From Zoroaster sp. YZ-2022 (taxonomy: Eukaryota; Echinodermata; Asteroidea; Forcipulatida; Zoroasteridae): a DNA stretch of 64,000 bases. The notes below the pieces were generated by a model, which saw only the letters and a program-made list of their open reading frames with translations, had not been told where the DNA came from and searched no databases. Of the stretch, positions 1-8,953 are shown in pieces. Every line of letters starts with the position of its first letter. The stretch's first letter is position 1. The DNA is taken from contig CM055823.1 in the NCBI GenBank assembly GCA_029582265.1, positions 13,714,060 through 13,778,059 on the forward strand, written 5' to 3'. The position numbers and the translations under genes were made by a program.

Positions 1-19
1 AAACCCGAACAATATCAAG

Positions 20-105
20 AGGTGTTTGGGCACCAACCCCAAACACCTAAAAAACGGAACAATAACAATAGTTGTTCGGCTGAAAAGCCGAACACCTAAT
101 AAAGA
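20..105 (+). repeat. Hairpin-ended repeat terminus (Helitron-like candidate)
   Basis: Two consecutive hairpins: one with arms AGGTGTTTGGG / CCCCAAACACCT (about 22-49), and one with arms GTTCGGCT / AGCCGAAC running into ACACCTAATAA (about 70-105). The same end (GAACACCTAATAA after a short stem) recurs near 4470 (reverse) and 22625, with a similar form at 42530. A terminal hairpin followed by CTAA resembles Helitron-type 3' ends. No helicase or Rep gene is attached here, so the class is only suggested. Confidence 0.45.
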
Positions 106-1540
106 TTTTTAGCGCGCACATATCCACCGTGCTGGGCGCTCAAGGCGCGGAAACAAAGAAAAAACATGAATACAAACAATATACAATGATAGCATAGGGG
201 GAAAAAAATTATGTACCGAGATACATGTACCTACAATGCAATTACAAATATACATCATCTTTGAAGAGTTGTGACATAAGATGAGTTTTAAGCATCGACC
301 TGAATCTGGTTATACTATGACAAGATTTGAGTTTAGTTGGAAGATGATTCCAGAGTCTCGGAGCTGCGACAGAAAACGACCTATCACCCCAGTTCCGTTT
401 TGAAGTTGGTTCCTTTAGGAGTGTCATGTTGCTGGAGCGCAAATTGCGTGATGGAGTGTAGACTTTAAGCAGTTCAGAAATATAAATTGGAGCAGTTATT
501 AAAAGATTTGTGAACAATTAGCATAAGTTTAAAAACAATTCTCTGTGAAACAGGAAGCCAGTGCAGTTCTTTCAAGATTGGCGTGATATGGCATGACTTT
601 CTGGACAAAGTCACAACACGAGCTGCTGTGTTTTGTATGTGCTGAAGACGAGATATTTGATTATGCGGGCGACCGTAAAGGAGAGCATTCCCGTTATCGA
701 GCCGTGATGTGACAAACGCATGTACAATTTGTTCAGCAGCACTTTTATTCAAGTATTTCCTAATTCGGCTTATATTTCTGATATGAAATGATGATATGCG
801 AACAATGTTGGAGATATGTGGTTTTAAAGTCATTGTCGAGTCAAATATAACACCCAAATTACGTGCATGTAATGAGGGGGTTATCACCAATTGTAATAAA
901 TGGAAGAGAAACTTTAGACAATTGCTGACGTGATCCAAATAATAGAACAAATTCTGTTTTTTCATCGTTCAATTTCAGGAAGTTTGTCTCATCCAACTTC
1001 GAATCTCTTGAATACATTTCTCCAGTGTTTTAATGCAGGAATCGGCAGGTTCGTGAGAAGATTTAAAAGTAATGTAAAGCTGCGTGTCATCAGCGTAAAC
1101 ATGGTAATTTAAATTATACTTCAAAATGATATCACGAACTGGAAAGGTATAAACAGCAAACCACTGTGGGCCGAGCACAGAGCCTTGGGGTACAGAATAG
1201 TCAAGAATAACAGGCTCGGAGATAGCGTTACCAATACAAACATGTTGAGGCCTATTTAAAAGGTAGGACTTACACCAATCCAGGGCTGTGTCATGTATTC
1301 CAAGATGATATTGAAGGCGGGAGAGAAGGATTTTATGATCGACCGTGTCAAAAGCGGCGCTTAAGTCTAACAAAACTAATGCAGTGATTTTCCCCTCATC
1401 CATGGCAGATAAAATGTCATTGTTGACGCGAAGAAGAGCAGTTTCCGTTCCATGAAATGGTTTGTAGGCTGACTGAAATGTGTCCGACAGGTTATTAGCA
1501 CGAACATGGTCAGAGATCCGTGATGAAACAACTGACATTC
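103..1540 (-). mobile_element. 5'-truncated L2/CR1-like LINE (non-LTR retrotransposon)
   Basis: A minus-strand unit holds the reverse transcriptase half of a LINE, followed by a 3' UTR and a tail ending near 103. The 3' end (about 108-165, read in reverse) contains GCGCCTTGAGC and GGTGGATATGTGCGC, the same segment found at the tail of the tRNA-Leu SINE at 20.75-21.1 kb, which argues for a true LINE 3' end. The 5' part (endonuclease, palm start) is missing; the break is at about 1538, next to a 21-base 5S rRNA leader fragment. Confidence 0.75.
242..1538 (-). pseudogene. LINE reverse transcriptase, C-terminal part, frameshifted
   Basis: Three consecutive minus-strand frames (1538-975, 965-474, 517-242) encode one reverse transcriptase. 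Visible signatures are DLSAAFDTVDH, PQGSVLGP, the catalytic YADDTQLY, then LGVIFDSTM (thumb) and the C-terminal region with PRLWNHLPTKL. Frameshifts fall near 970 and 515. The Met at 1538 lies at the truncation junction and is unlikely to be the true start. By family knowledge this is an RT of the L2/CR1/jockey group that would copy element RNA at a nicked target. It is inactive here through truncation and frameshifts. Confidence 0.85.
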
Positions 1541-1557
1541 TTCTACGGCCACACTAC

Positions 1558-2110
1558 AAAAGGGTTTTCACATATCATTTTCCAAACAATGGTGCTCAGT
1601 GATGCATGACCAGAGGAATGCAATCAAGATACCACTGGAAAGCATTTTGCTCCTACTTTATGGTAAAACATGATTAAATATCTTTGTCAAAATTAACCCT
1701 TATTTTCAGAATTACCTTTTTTCTGGGACACCCTGTATAGCAACATCTCGAGCTTGCATACCGCCTTGCAGCATGCCGACAGCACGCGCTCTGTCATATT
1801 CTGAAAGTCGTGGCATATCCAGTTCACAAGACCAGCACTAATGATTTTGGTTTTCCGACTCTGTAAGCCCCAAGCCCTGATTTGGAACTGAATCTGGAGA
1901 CTTTCACTAGCCATGACACATACAGGAAGGAGATTGCTTCAAATGGGTTCCACACCTTTGGTTGGTGAGCACTGAACCGTGACATTCCAAAAGGTGGCTT
2001 AACACAAGCAGGTTGATCAGTGGAAAACTTTTAATGTACATTTGTACATATCAATTGGTAAACCCTCCTAAAAACTACCTTTCAAGTGACTTGCGTTTCT
2101 TTTTTTGAGT
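1558..2110. other. No gene recognised; possible transposon tail ORF
   Basis: A 73-codon minus-strand ORF (1914-1693) ends in the low-complexity tail VSQKKGNSENKG, next to CAGGGTGTCCCAGAAAA (reverse strand). That layout is common at edges of transposase-derived repeats, but no catalytic motif is seen and I do not assign a function. Confidence 0.2.
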
Positions 2111-2111
2111 A

Positions 2112-2136
2112 GTATATAAAAATGGCCATGATATTC
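2112..2136 (+). promoter_or_regulatory. Conserved upstream TATA-like box of the 5S unit
   Basis: TATATAAAAATGGCC followed by ATGATATTC precedes 5S copy 1. Near-identical blocks sit in front of copies 2 (about 2295-2317) and 3 (about 2475-2497). The A/T box lies about 25 bases before the 5S start, as in animals whose Pol III 5S genes use an upstream TATA element in addition to the internal box C. Confidence 0.5.
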
Positions 2137-2257
2137 GTCTATGGCCACCGTACATTGAATACACCGGTTCTCGTCCGATCACCGAAGTTAAGGCAACGTC
2201 GGGCCCAGTCAGTACTTGGATGGGAGACCGCCTGGGAATACAGGTTGCCTTAGACTT
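2137..2257 (+). rRNA. 5S rRNA: 5S ribosomal RNA copy 1 (diverged)
   Basis: About 121 bases recognisable as animal 5S: starts GTCTATGGCC, contains TCGTCCGATCACCGAAGTTAA, GGATGGGAGACCGCCTGGGA (internal Pol III control region), and ends near TAGACTTTT with a T-run terminator. It has an extra G in TTAAGGCAACG and a weakened terminal stem (CAGGTTGCCTTAGAC), so it may be a pseudocopy. Same strand and 180-181-bp spacing as copies 2 and 3. Confidence 0.8.
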
Positions 2258-2317
2258 TTATTTTGGTTGAGGAACATGTATTAAGAGTTTAAAAATATAA
2301 AAATGGCCATGATATTC

Positions 2318-2437
2318 TTCTACGGCCACACTACGTTGAATACACCGATTCTCGTCCGATCACCGAAGTTAAGCAACGTCGGACCCGGTCAGTATTTGGA
2401 TGTGAGACCGCCTGGGAATACCGGGTGCCGTAGACTT
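2318..2437 (+). rRNA. 5S rRNA: 5S ribosomal RNA copy 2
   Basis: Full-length 5S-like gene: begins TTCTACGGCC, has TCGTCCGATCACCGAAGTTA, GACCGCCTGGGAATACCGGG and ends GCCGTAGACTTTT (terminator T-run). The terminal stem pairs well (CTACGGC / GCCGTAG). Differences from copy 1 include GGACCCGG, GTATTTGGATGTGAGAC and no inserted G. Second unit of a tandem array with a shared spacer (TTTATTTTGGTTGA...). Confidence 0.85.
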
Positions 2438-2497
2438 TTATTTTGGTTGAAGAGCAGGTATCAAGAGTTTAAAAATATATAAATGGCCATGATATTC

Positions 2498-2553
2498 TTC
2501 TACGGCCACACTACGTTCAATACACCGGTTCTCGTCCGATCACCGAAGTTAAA
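2498..2553 (+). pseudogene. 5S ribosomal RNA copy 3, 3'-truncated
   Basis: The first ~56 bases of 5S, ending at GAAGTTAA. The sequence then switches without a gap into a tRNA-like tandem repeat (ACCTCAAATATATC...). The internal Pol III control region is therefore lost. The upstream TATA-like spacer is intact. Confidence 0.8.
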
Positions 2554-3058
2554 CCTCAAATATATCTTGGCCTAGTGAATTCACAAGAATCAGTTAACGC
2601 AGTTGTCAGTGTGCGTGACTGACGAGCCAGATATCACTTTATCGAATCCCGAGCAAGGAATTGTTACTTTTGTAAAAGTATTTTCCTGTTGAAAACATTT
2701 AAATTGTCTTTTAACTTCAAATGTATCTTCAACGAAGCGAATGCATAAGAATTAGTTAGCTCAGTTGGTAGTGCGCGTGACTGAGGAGCCAGAGATAATT
2801 GGATCGAATCCCGAGCAGAGAATTGTTACTTTCGTAAAAGCATATTCCTGTTGAAAACATATAAATGGTCTTTTAACTTCAAATATATCTTTAACCGAGC
2901 GAATGTACAAGAATCAGTTAGCTAAGTTGGCAGTGCGCGTGATTGACTAGCCAAAGATCCTTGGATCGAATACCGACCAGAGAGTGTTCATTTTGTAAAA
3001 GTATACTCCTGTTGAAAACATTAAATGGTCTTTTAACTTCAAATATATCTTTAACTTA
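2554..3058 (+). repeat. tRNA-like ~167-bp tandem repeat, first three units
   Basis: Each unit carries a Pol III A-box-like TTAGCTCAGTTGGTAGTGCG and a B-box-like GGATCGAATCCC about 45 bases later, then AGAGAATTGTTAC, CCTGTTGAAAAC and TCTTTTAACTTCAAATATATC. Units begin near 2554, 2711 and 2878; later ones are at 4357-4470 and 5577-5885. The boxes are those of a tRNA gene, but no complete cloverleaf is evident. This is either a tRNA-derived SINE that became tandem or a tRNA-like satellite. Confidence 0.7.
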
Positions 3059-3745
3059 AGCCGTGTTCGCACTGGACTTTTTTGGGGAAGGTTTTACCGA
3101 GACGATGGTAAAATGAAAAATGGTCAAATGTGACCTCTGTCCGCACTTTGACTTTCGACACGGGAAAATTTTACCGAGACCGTGGTAGAAGTAACCGAGC
3201 GGTCAGTATAATGACTCATGAGGGCGCTTTGCGTGACCTTTCTACGTTGACCCTACGTTGACGTATAGCCGACACATCCGTTGTCGTGCTTTCTTTCGTC
3301 GTAAGACACGACGTTGACGTCCTTCATTATCATCTGGAAATGATGCACTGGTAGCACCAATCAAACTTCCGACTGTATCAATGATAATATCTGCCATGAT
3401 TGTGACCAAAAGAGGAACAACAACGCACAGAAAACTTGCTACACATGCACATGCATCAAATGCGCCCGGCCCGCGCGGTGAAACAATGCAAAGCGCATGC
3501 GTGGTGTCCCTATGTAGCACGACCTTGCGCTCGGGCCGGATGTACGCTTTCCTGAGCCGCTTTTACCGACTCGCACTGTCCGCACTGGACTTATCGTCTC
3601 GGGAAAAGTTACCTGGTCAGTTTTCCTGGGCAGCAGTTGGCCAGTAGAAGTAACCGCTGGACTCGGGAAAAGTAACTGAGAGGAAAATGTCCCAGGCTGT
3701 CCGCACTGGACTTAAAATGGGAAAAGTGCGGACAGGGCTTTAAAG
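3058..3745. mobile_element. Short inverted-repeat DNA transposon (non-autonomous)
   Basis: Ends are GCCGTGTTCGCAC on the left and, in reverse, GCCCTGTCCGCAC on the right (11 of 13 match). Subterminal TGTCCGCACTGGACTTA and GGGAAAA/TTACC motifs are repeated internally. TTAA lies beside both ends. A minus-strand ORF (3520-3242) with MADIIIDTVGSLIG may be a relict of its coding part. The class (Harbinger or piggyBac type) is undecided. Confidence 0.5.
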
Positions 3746-4362
3746 GTACTATGAATTAGAAATTTTTTCCAGTGTAAACTATAAAATATGCACACATTAA
3801 CCTATAAACGGAATTTAAAAAAAATGTATTGGAGATTTACATCGCAAAAAAATAATAAATAAAAATTTGGGATGAACCCGCGCCCCTAAAAGGGGACAAA
3901 TTTGTGACGTAGACCTAGGAACACGCTGTTTGTTGGCGCGCATCGATCGATACATATGATTATGAATGATACAACGTGAAAACTTATGTAACTGTTTTTG
4001 TTGTTAAGCCGCCAAGGTGTATTGTTGCTGATTGCAGCAACACTTCTAAAGATGGTGTCAGTCTGCACAGATTCCCATCAGATCCAAAATATCAACGAAT
4101 TTGTTTGGACGGCTTGCAGTGAAGCTTACCAGAGCATAATGGTCAGGAATGTGCATTGTCAATGTCCTTTGTCATTCGGTGCCTAGGTCTACGTCACGAA
4201 AGGCGATATCAAAGAGGACAACACAAATTTTGGGGACAAATTAAATGGTTATAACTCACGACAAACTTATAAAAATTGTAAGTATTATGTTTTATTAATA
4301 CAAAACCATATATTAAGCCCCCAAAATGTAGTGTGAAAAATTACCATTTCATAGGACCTTTA
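3743..4362. mobile_element. THAP-containing element with ~30-bp TIRs (P-like candidate)
   Basis: Left end AAGGTACTATGAATTAGAAA matches the reverse of the right end AAGGTCCTATGAAATGGTAA, followed on both sides by ATTTTT and a CACTA/CAGTGTA-like word. A second inverted repeat, TGACGTAGACCTAGG (about 3904-3918 and 4182-4197), brackets the THAP fragment. It sits inside the tRNA-like array. A THAP exon inside a TIR element is typical of P-superfamily elements; the class is inference. Confidence 0.5.
4006..4119 (+). pseudogene. THAP zinc-finger exon remnant
   Basis: The + strand reads KPPRCIVADCSNTSKDG then VSLHRFPSDPKYQR before a stop. This is the N-terminal half of a THAP DNA-binding domain: the CxxxxC pair and the FP motif are present. 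The expected start Met is AAG (Lys), the conserved Trp is missing, and the second zinc pair is not readable, so it is a dead copy. In P-type transposases this domain binds element ends. Confidence 0.6.
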
Positions 4363-4470
4363 ACGAATGCACAAGAATTAGTTAGTGCAGTTGGTAGTGC
4401 GCGTGACTGACAAGACAGAGATCCTTGGATGGAATCCCGACCAGAGAATTGTTAATTTTGTAAACGTTTA
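4357..4470 (+). repeat. tRNA-like repeat unit interrupted on both sides
   Basis: CTTTAACGAATGCACAAG... GTTAGTGCAGTTGGTAGTGCG ... GGATGGAATCCCGACC ... TTTGTAAACGTTTATT. It continues the unit broken at 3058 and resumes at 5577 (TTGTTGAAAACATTTAC), so two insertions occurred in one repeat array. Confidence 0.7.
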
Positions 4471-5577
4471 TTAGGTGTTCGGGTATGTACCCGAAACACC
4501 TATTGTTTTTGTTCGTTTTTTTCTTCTTTTTTCTTCTCCTTCGCCATCGATTGTCTACAAAAAAACACATACTTGCAAACTTCACATGAACTTGAAACTT
4601 GGCATATACTTAGAACTTAACACGTAGATGAAACAAAATTTGTGACGTCATGATTAGGTCATCAGATATCGCATTACGATAAATCAAAGTTTAATATTTA
4701 AAAAAATCATATCTCAACCACAAGAGGTAAATTCACAATTTTTGTACCATTGTACAGATCGTTAATTGTCTAAAAATATTTACACAAAGGTGACCCCAAT
4801 TTGACCTTACTTCCTGTCCAAACCGGAAGTCAAATTTAATATTAAAAAAAAAATCAAATCACAACAACCACAAGAGGTAAATTCACAATATTTGCACCAT
4901 TGTACAGATCGTTAATTGTCAAAACAATTTTACACAAAGGTGACCCCAATTTGACCTTTACTTCCTGTCCAAACCGGAAGTCAAAGTTTAATATTAACAA
5001 AAATTGTGTCTCAACAACCACAAGAGGTAAATTCACAATTTTTGCACCGTTGTACAGAGCGTTACTTGTCAAAAAATATTTTTTTAAAGGTGACCCCAAT
5101 TTGACCTTTACTTCCTGTCCAAACCGGAAGTCAAAGTTTAATAGTTAAAAAAATCATCTCAACAACCACAAGAGGTAAATTGACATTTTTGCACCATTGT
5201 ATAGATTGTTAATTGTCAAAAAATATTTACACAAAGGTGACCCCAATTTGACCTTTACTGCTTGTCTAAACTGGAAGTCAAAGTTTAATTTTTTTTTAAA
5301 TCATATCTCAACAACCACAAGAGGTAAATTCAGTTTTTGCACCATTGTACAGATTGTTGTCAAAAATATTTACAAAAACATGACCCCAATTTGACCTTTA
5401 CTTCCTGTCCAAACCGGAAGTCAAAGTTTAATATTAACAAAAATCATCCACAAGAGGTAAATTCACAATCTTTGCACCATTGTACAGATCATTAATTGTC
5501 AAAAAATATTTAAACAAAGTTGACCCCAATTTGACCTTTACGCGTCCCGAACATCTAGTGTTTGTCAATACAAACAC
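4468..5577 (-). mobile_element. Hairpin-ended element carrying a ~150-bp satellite
   Basis: One end is the hairpin AGGTGTTCGGGTA / TACCCGAAACACCT (about 4471-4501) with the family motif ACACCTATTGTTTTTGTTCG. The other end near 5555-5577 has TAGTGTTTGTCAATACAAACACC. It interrupts a tRNA-like unit exactly, with no clear target duplication, as expected for a Helitron-type insertion. Coding capacity is nil. Confidence 0.5.
4690..5545 (+). repeat. ~150-bp tandem repeat, about six copies
   Basis: Units share CCACAAGAGGTAAATTCACAA, TTTGCACCATTGTACAGAT, GGTGACCCCAATTTGACCTT and CCAAACCGGAAGTCAAAGTT. Copies start near 4719, 4868, 5019, 5164, 5315 and 5447. The ORFs seen across it on both strands (for example 4900-5148) are by-products of the repeat. 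Confidence 0.85.
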
Positions 5578-5885
5578 CAATCTCTAGTTCTTGTTGAAAA
5601 CATTTACATGGTCTTTTAACCTCAAATATATCTTTAACATAGTGAATTCACAATAATCAGTTAACGCAGTTGTTAGTGCGCGTGACTGACGAGCCAGAGA
5701 TCCTTTTATCGAATCCCGAGCAGAGAATCGTTACTTTTGTAAAAGTTTATTCCTGTCGAAAACATTTAAATGGTCTTTTTACTTCAAATATATCTTTACC
5801 CTATCAAATGCACAAGAATCAGTTAGCTCAGTTGGTAGTGCGCGTGACTGACTAGCCAAAGATCCTTGGATCGAATCGAAAGCAT
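5577..5885 (+). repeat. tRNA-like tandem repeat, last units
   Basis: Two further units with GTTAACGCAGTTGTTAGTGCGC and GTTAGCTCAGTTGGTAGTGCGC, B-box-like GGATCGAATC, and TTCAAATATATCTTTA between them. The array ends at about 5880 inside the B box of the last unit. Confidence 0.7.
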
Positions 5886-7717
5886 GTTTCTCTGCTATAC
5901 AATTGGCTGTTGGAAGACAATCTACACATATAACGTACATTAAACGTTTAATGTACTGATAAACATCTGTTAATATCGGTTTTCCCGCTTAATTTCATCT
6001 CTTTTTTTTCATTCAAATTAATACCCGACTCATTGAATTTGAACTGAAAATTAATTTTCAGAATACAATTGAATACAATTTGGACGCGCTATTTTCATAT
6101 CCTGGCTTTTACTCCGTTTAGGAAAATTTGTTGGTATTTGCTTATATGAGAAGTACAAATTGATATTACAATACGATGTTGTGGTATCTCATAAAAGGAA
6201 GTTATAACATTGGTAATTGTATTTAAACAAAACTGCTTCTATGGGTAGGCTGTCTTTGCATCACTACATTAACAACCAGCATAATAAAGTTTCAGCTCGA
6301 TGCAGAGTGTACCTAATCATTCCATTTCTGACATGATTTTGCAGGGCAAAGAAATGATGTGGATCAGGTGTATCCACACCATTCAACCCCCATGGTCTCA
6401 ACATGGTCTCTCCTTTTTTCTTTCTCCACAGACATTTTTTACATTTATTTTACTTTTGTTTTACATTTGTTTTGCTTGTTAGTTTATTTGTCTGTTTAGT
6501 TTTACACCCCCTGTCTGACTCATTGCTTTTCAATAATCTCATCTTCCAGCCAAAAACTCCTGGTACTTCTATTCATGTGTAATCCCTCTTTTGACCGGTC
6601 CCAGGACCAGTACATGACTCTGCTTTTTATATCTTTTTCTTATTGTGTTCGTTTCACATCTGAATAACTGCTGTTCACTCGTGTTTATATATGTATGTTG
6701 TTTGTATTCCGTCCCATTTTGCCTTTGAGAAATAACCTGTTAGGTTTGAATCGTAAGGCCAATAACTACTATTTTGCATGAGATAAGTGTACAAAATTAA
6801 AATTCAATGACAGCACTTCAGACAGAATAAATTTTCAAGATGATTGCTAATTTAATGTCAAGTTACCTTTCAGAAAATAATTCAGTAATTTTGTAATCGG
6901 GAAGTAACCAATGATGTACCCTCCCTTTAATACCATTCAGACTATTTAAAGTGAACATGATAAGTATCAACCAATCTTTTAATCAGCTTTATGCATAGCA
7001 ATAACATTGACCACTAGTGTAAGCCTACATTTTTGGAGTACATTATTTTATCTTTTCGCACCCTCGATCTCACTTGAGGCAATATAGACCAACCATTGGT
7101 TGTTTCTGAACATCAATTTTGGCAATTTGTACACAATATTTACTGGAAGGTTAGCCCAAATATGGACTCCGTCTCTATACACTGAAACAGAGTCCAGCCA
7201 GCAGGTCAGTCGCCGCACAGAAAATGTCTTTTGTGACATTGTTTAAATCTTGTGGGGAGGCTGATGAAACTCGGTACTAAACTTTCATGAACAAGTATAA
7301 TGACTAGCGCTAAGGTTCAAATTTCAAAATATCATTTTTACTAAGTCATTTTATTGAAAGAAAATCCAGATGTAACGTTGAAGAAATCTTCGAGTTTCGA
7401 TGGTTATGCGTCAGGTTTTATGTGTGCTCGTCATGCTCGTACATTTATGTACACCAATGCACCTGTGCCGACTGCCGACACTGGCATATTTTTGTCGCAA
7501 TGTTAAATCTTGGGATTATTTCATTAAAAACACTTAGTGGATATTTTGAGATTCAAACCTCGCTGAGATGCATTGTATTTGGTCATGAGATTCTACCACT
7601 GAGTTCAGCAACTTCACACAGGTAAAAATTAAGCAATTTATGAATATTTTGGGGGGTTAAATCCTGGATGTCACCGTAGTACACAAAGGTGAAAGTCCAA
7701 ACTGGGCTACTGGAAGG
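5886..7717. other. Intergenic, no gene recognised
   Basis: AT-rich, with only short ORFs. A 63-codon minus-strand ORF (7239-7048) is GC-richer but matches nothing I recognise. On the minus strand an AATAAA word at 7350-7355 lies about 360 bases past the KLHL stop and could serve as its polyadenylation signal. Confidence 0.4.
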
Positions 7718-8953
7718 TTATCTTTGGAAAACCCTTGCAGTTGCACATGAATGCACATGTTTCATTGGAATATCAAATGCAATATCAGTCCAGCAATGAG
7801 TCAACTCTTCAAAATCATATAGGTCAAATTGTGAGCTAAGCTGCACTGGGATATTAAGGCCCATTTCATGGACACCACACCACATACCACATAGATAGAG
7901 TTTTCCACCAGGCTGATAACTAACTGCAGAACAGGATCTTAGTAGACTTGGTAAAGGAACTCTCTTAGTCCATGTGTTGCTCTCTGGTCTGAAGGATTCT
8001 ACATTGACAGTAGGTACATCAGAGCTGCTCTGTGCTAGGAAGCCACCAATCAACCAGATTTCTGAATCTTTAGTGGTACAAGCAACTTGTAGACGTGGTG
8101 TTGGCATTGGAGGAAGAGTAGCAGTCCATGTATCACTATGAGTGTTATAACTCATAGTACGACTTCCAGAAAACAAATAGATTGTATCACGATATGCCAC
8201 TGCATTGAAATCTATTACATTACGAGGCATTGAACTTGCAAATTGCCATTCATCTCTAGCAGGATCATACCACTCAACACTTCTTAAAATCTCCCAATCA
8301 TTCAAGCCTCCCAATGCAAAAATATTATCATCGATTGCAACAAGGGAGAAGTTAGACCTTCCTTGTAACATAGGAGAAATTTCAACCCACTTTGCCTGTA
8401 CATGATTATAGCGATATACACTATTCTCCCGATAATCATCAGTAGCTACATATATTTCATTGGTATCTGTGACTGCAAGCTTAGCACCAAATGTACAACA
8501 CACTGGAGGTAGGTCGATAAAGAAACTTGCTTTGGATGGTGGATGGTAGCAGCACAAAGTATACTCTCTATTGGAACGTCCCATTAATAGTAATACATTC
8601 TGAGCCGTCATACCCAGACGTTGCTCTGGTCTTTGTTGTACCTCACTCACATCTCGTACATGTGTAACGTCTTCACTGACCTTCTTAACAAGATCTTGTA
8701 AGATGCACCTCATTTCTTCTGTGGTATTCACATCTATCAATCCTTGCAATGTACCACAAGGGATCTGTTCTAATCGGATACTTTCCAGCAACATTGGTAA
8801 GAAGGCAGATCTCGTAAGTGAATCCCACTGTATCCAGATAAGAACCATCTTCATAACAACCTCTTCAGATGGTGCATTGAGTTTATTACTCATCACTAAA
8901 TCACTCATGATGTCAATACTAGCATGAAGAAATTGAGGCTCAAGAATCACATC
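7718..8953 (-). CDS. KLHL-like gene, last coding exon (BACK + Kelch)
   Basis: Acceptor TTTTTTTTAATTACAG precedes GATGTGATTCTTGAGCC (DVILEPQFLHAS). It encodes 411 residues: the rest of BACK (NAPSEEVVMKMVLIW) and the whole Kelch propeller, with repeated W-x6-P spacing and paired glycines. It ends VFQR at the stop at 7718-7720. The single large exon is uninterrupted. Confidence 0.92.
   Translation of the reverse strand, partial: DVILEPQFLHASIDIMSDLVMSNKLNAPSEEVVMKMVLIWIQWDSLTRSAFLPMLLESIRLEQIPCGTLQGLIDVNTTEEMRCILQDLVKKVSEDVTHVRDVSEVQQRPEQRLGMTAQNVLLLMGRSNREYTLCCYHPPSKASFFIDLPPVCCTFGAKLAVTDTNEIYVATDDYRENSVYRYNHVQAKWVEISPMLQGRSNFSLVAIDDNIFALGGLNDWEILRSVEWYDPARDEWQFASSMPRNVIDFNAVAYRDTIYLFSGSRTMSYNTHSDTWTATLPPMPTPRLQVACTTKDSEIWLIGGFLAQSSSDVPTVNVESFRPESNTWTKRVPLPSLLRSCSAVSYQPGGKLYLCGMWCGVHEMGLNIPVQLSSQFDLYDFEELTHCWTDIAFDIPMKHVHSCATARVFQR

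Noticed and set aside
108..165. Truncated copy of the tRNA-Leu SINE
   Set aside because: It directly follows the LINE coding end on the same strand, so it is better explained as the LINE's own 3' tail, shared with the SINE.
7718..8950. Single-exon Kelch gene starting at the Met at 8950
   Set aside because: This Met lies one codon inside an exon preceded by a good acceptor, and the upstream BTB exons join in phase.
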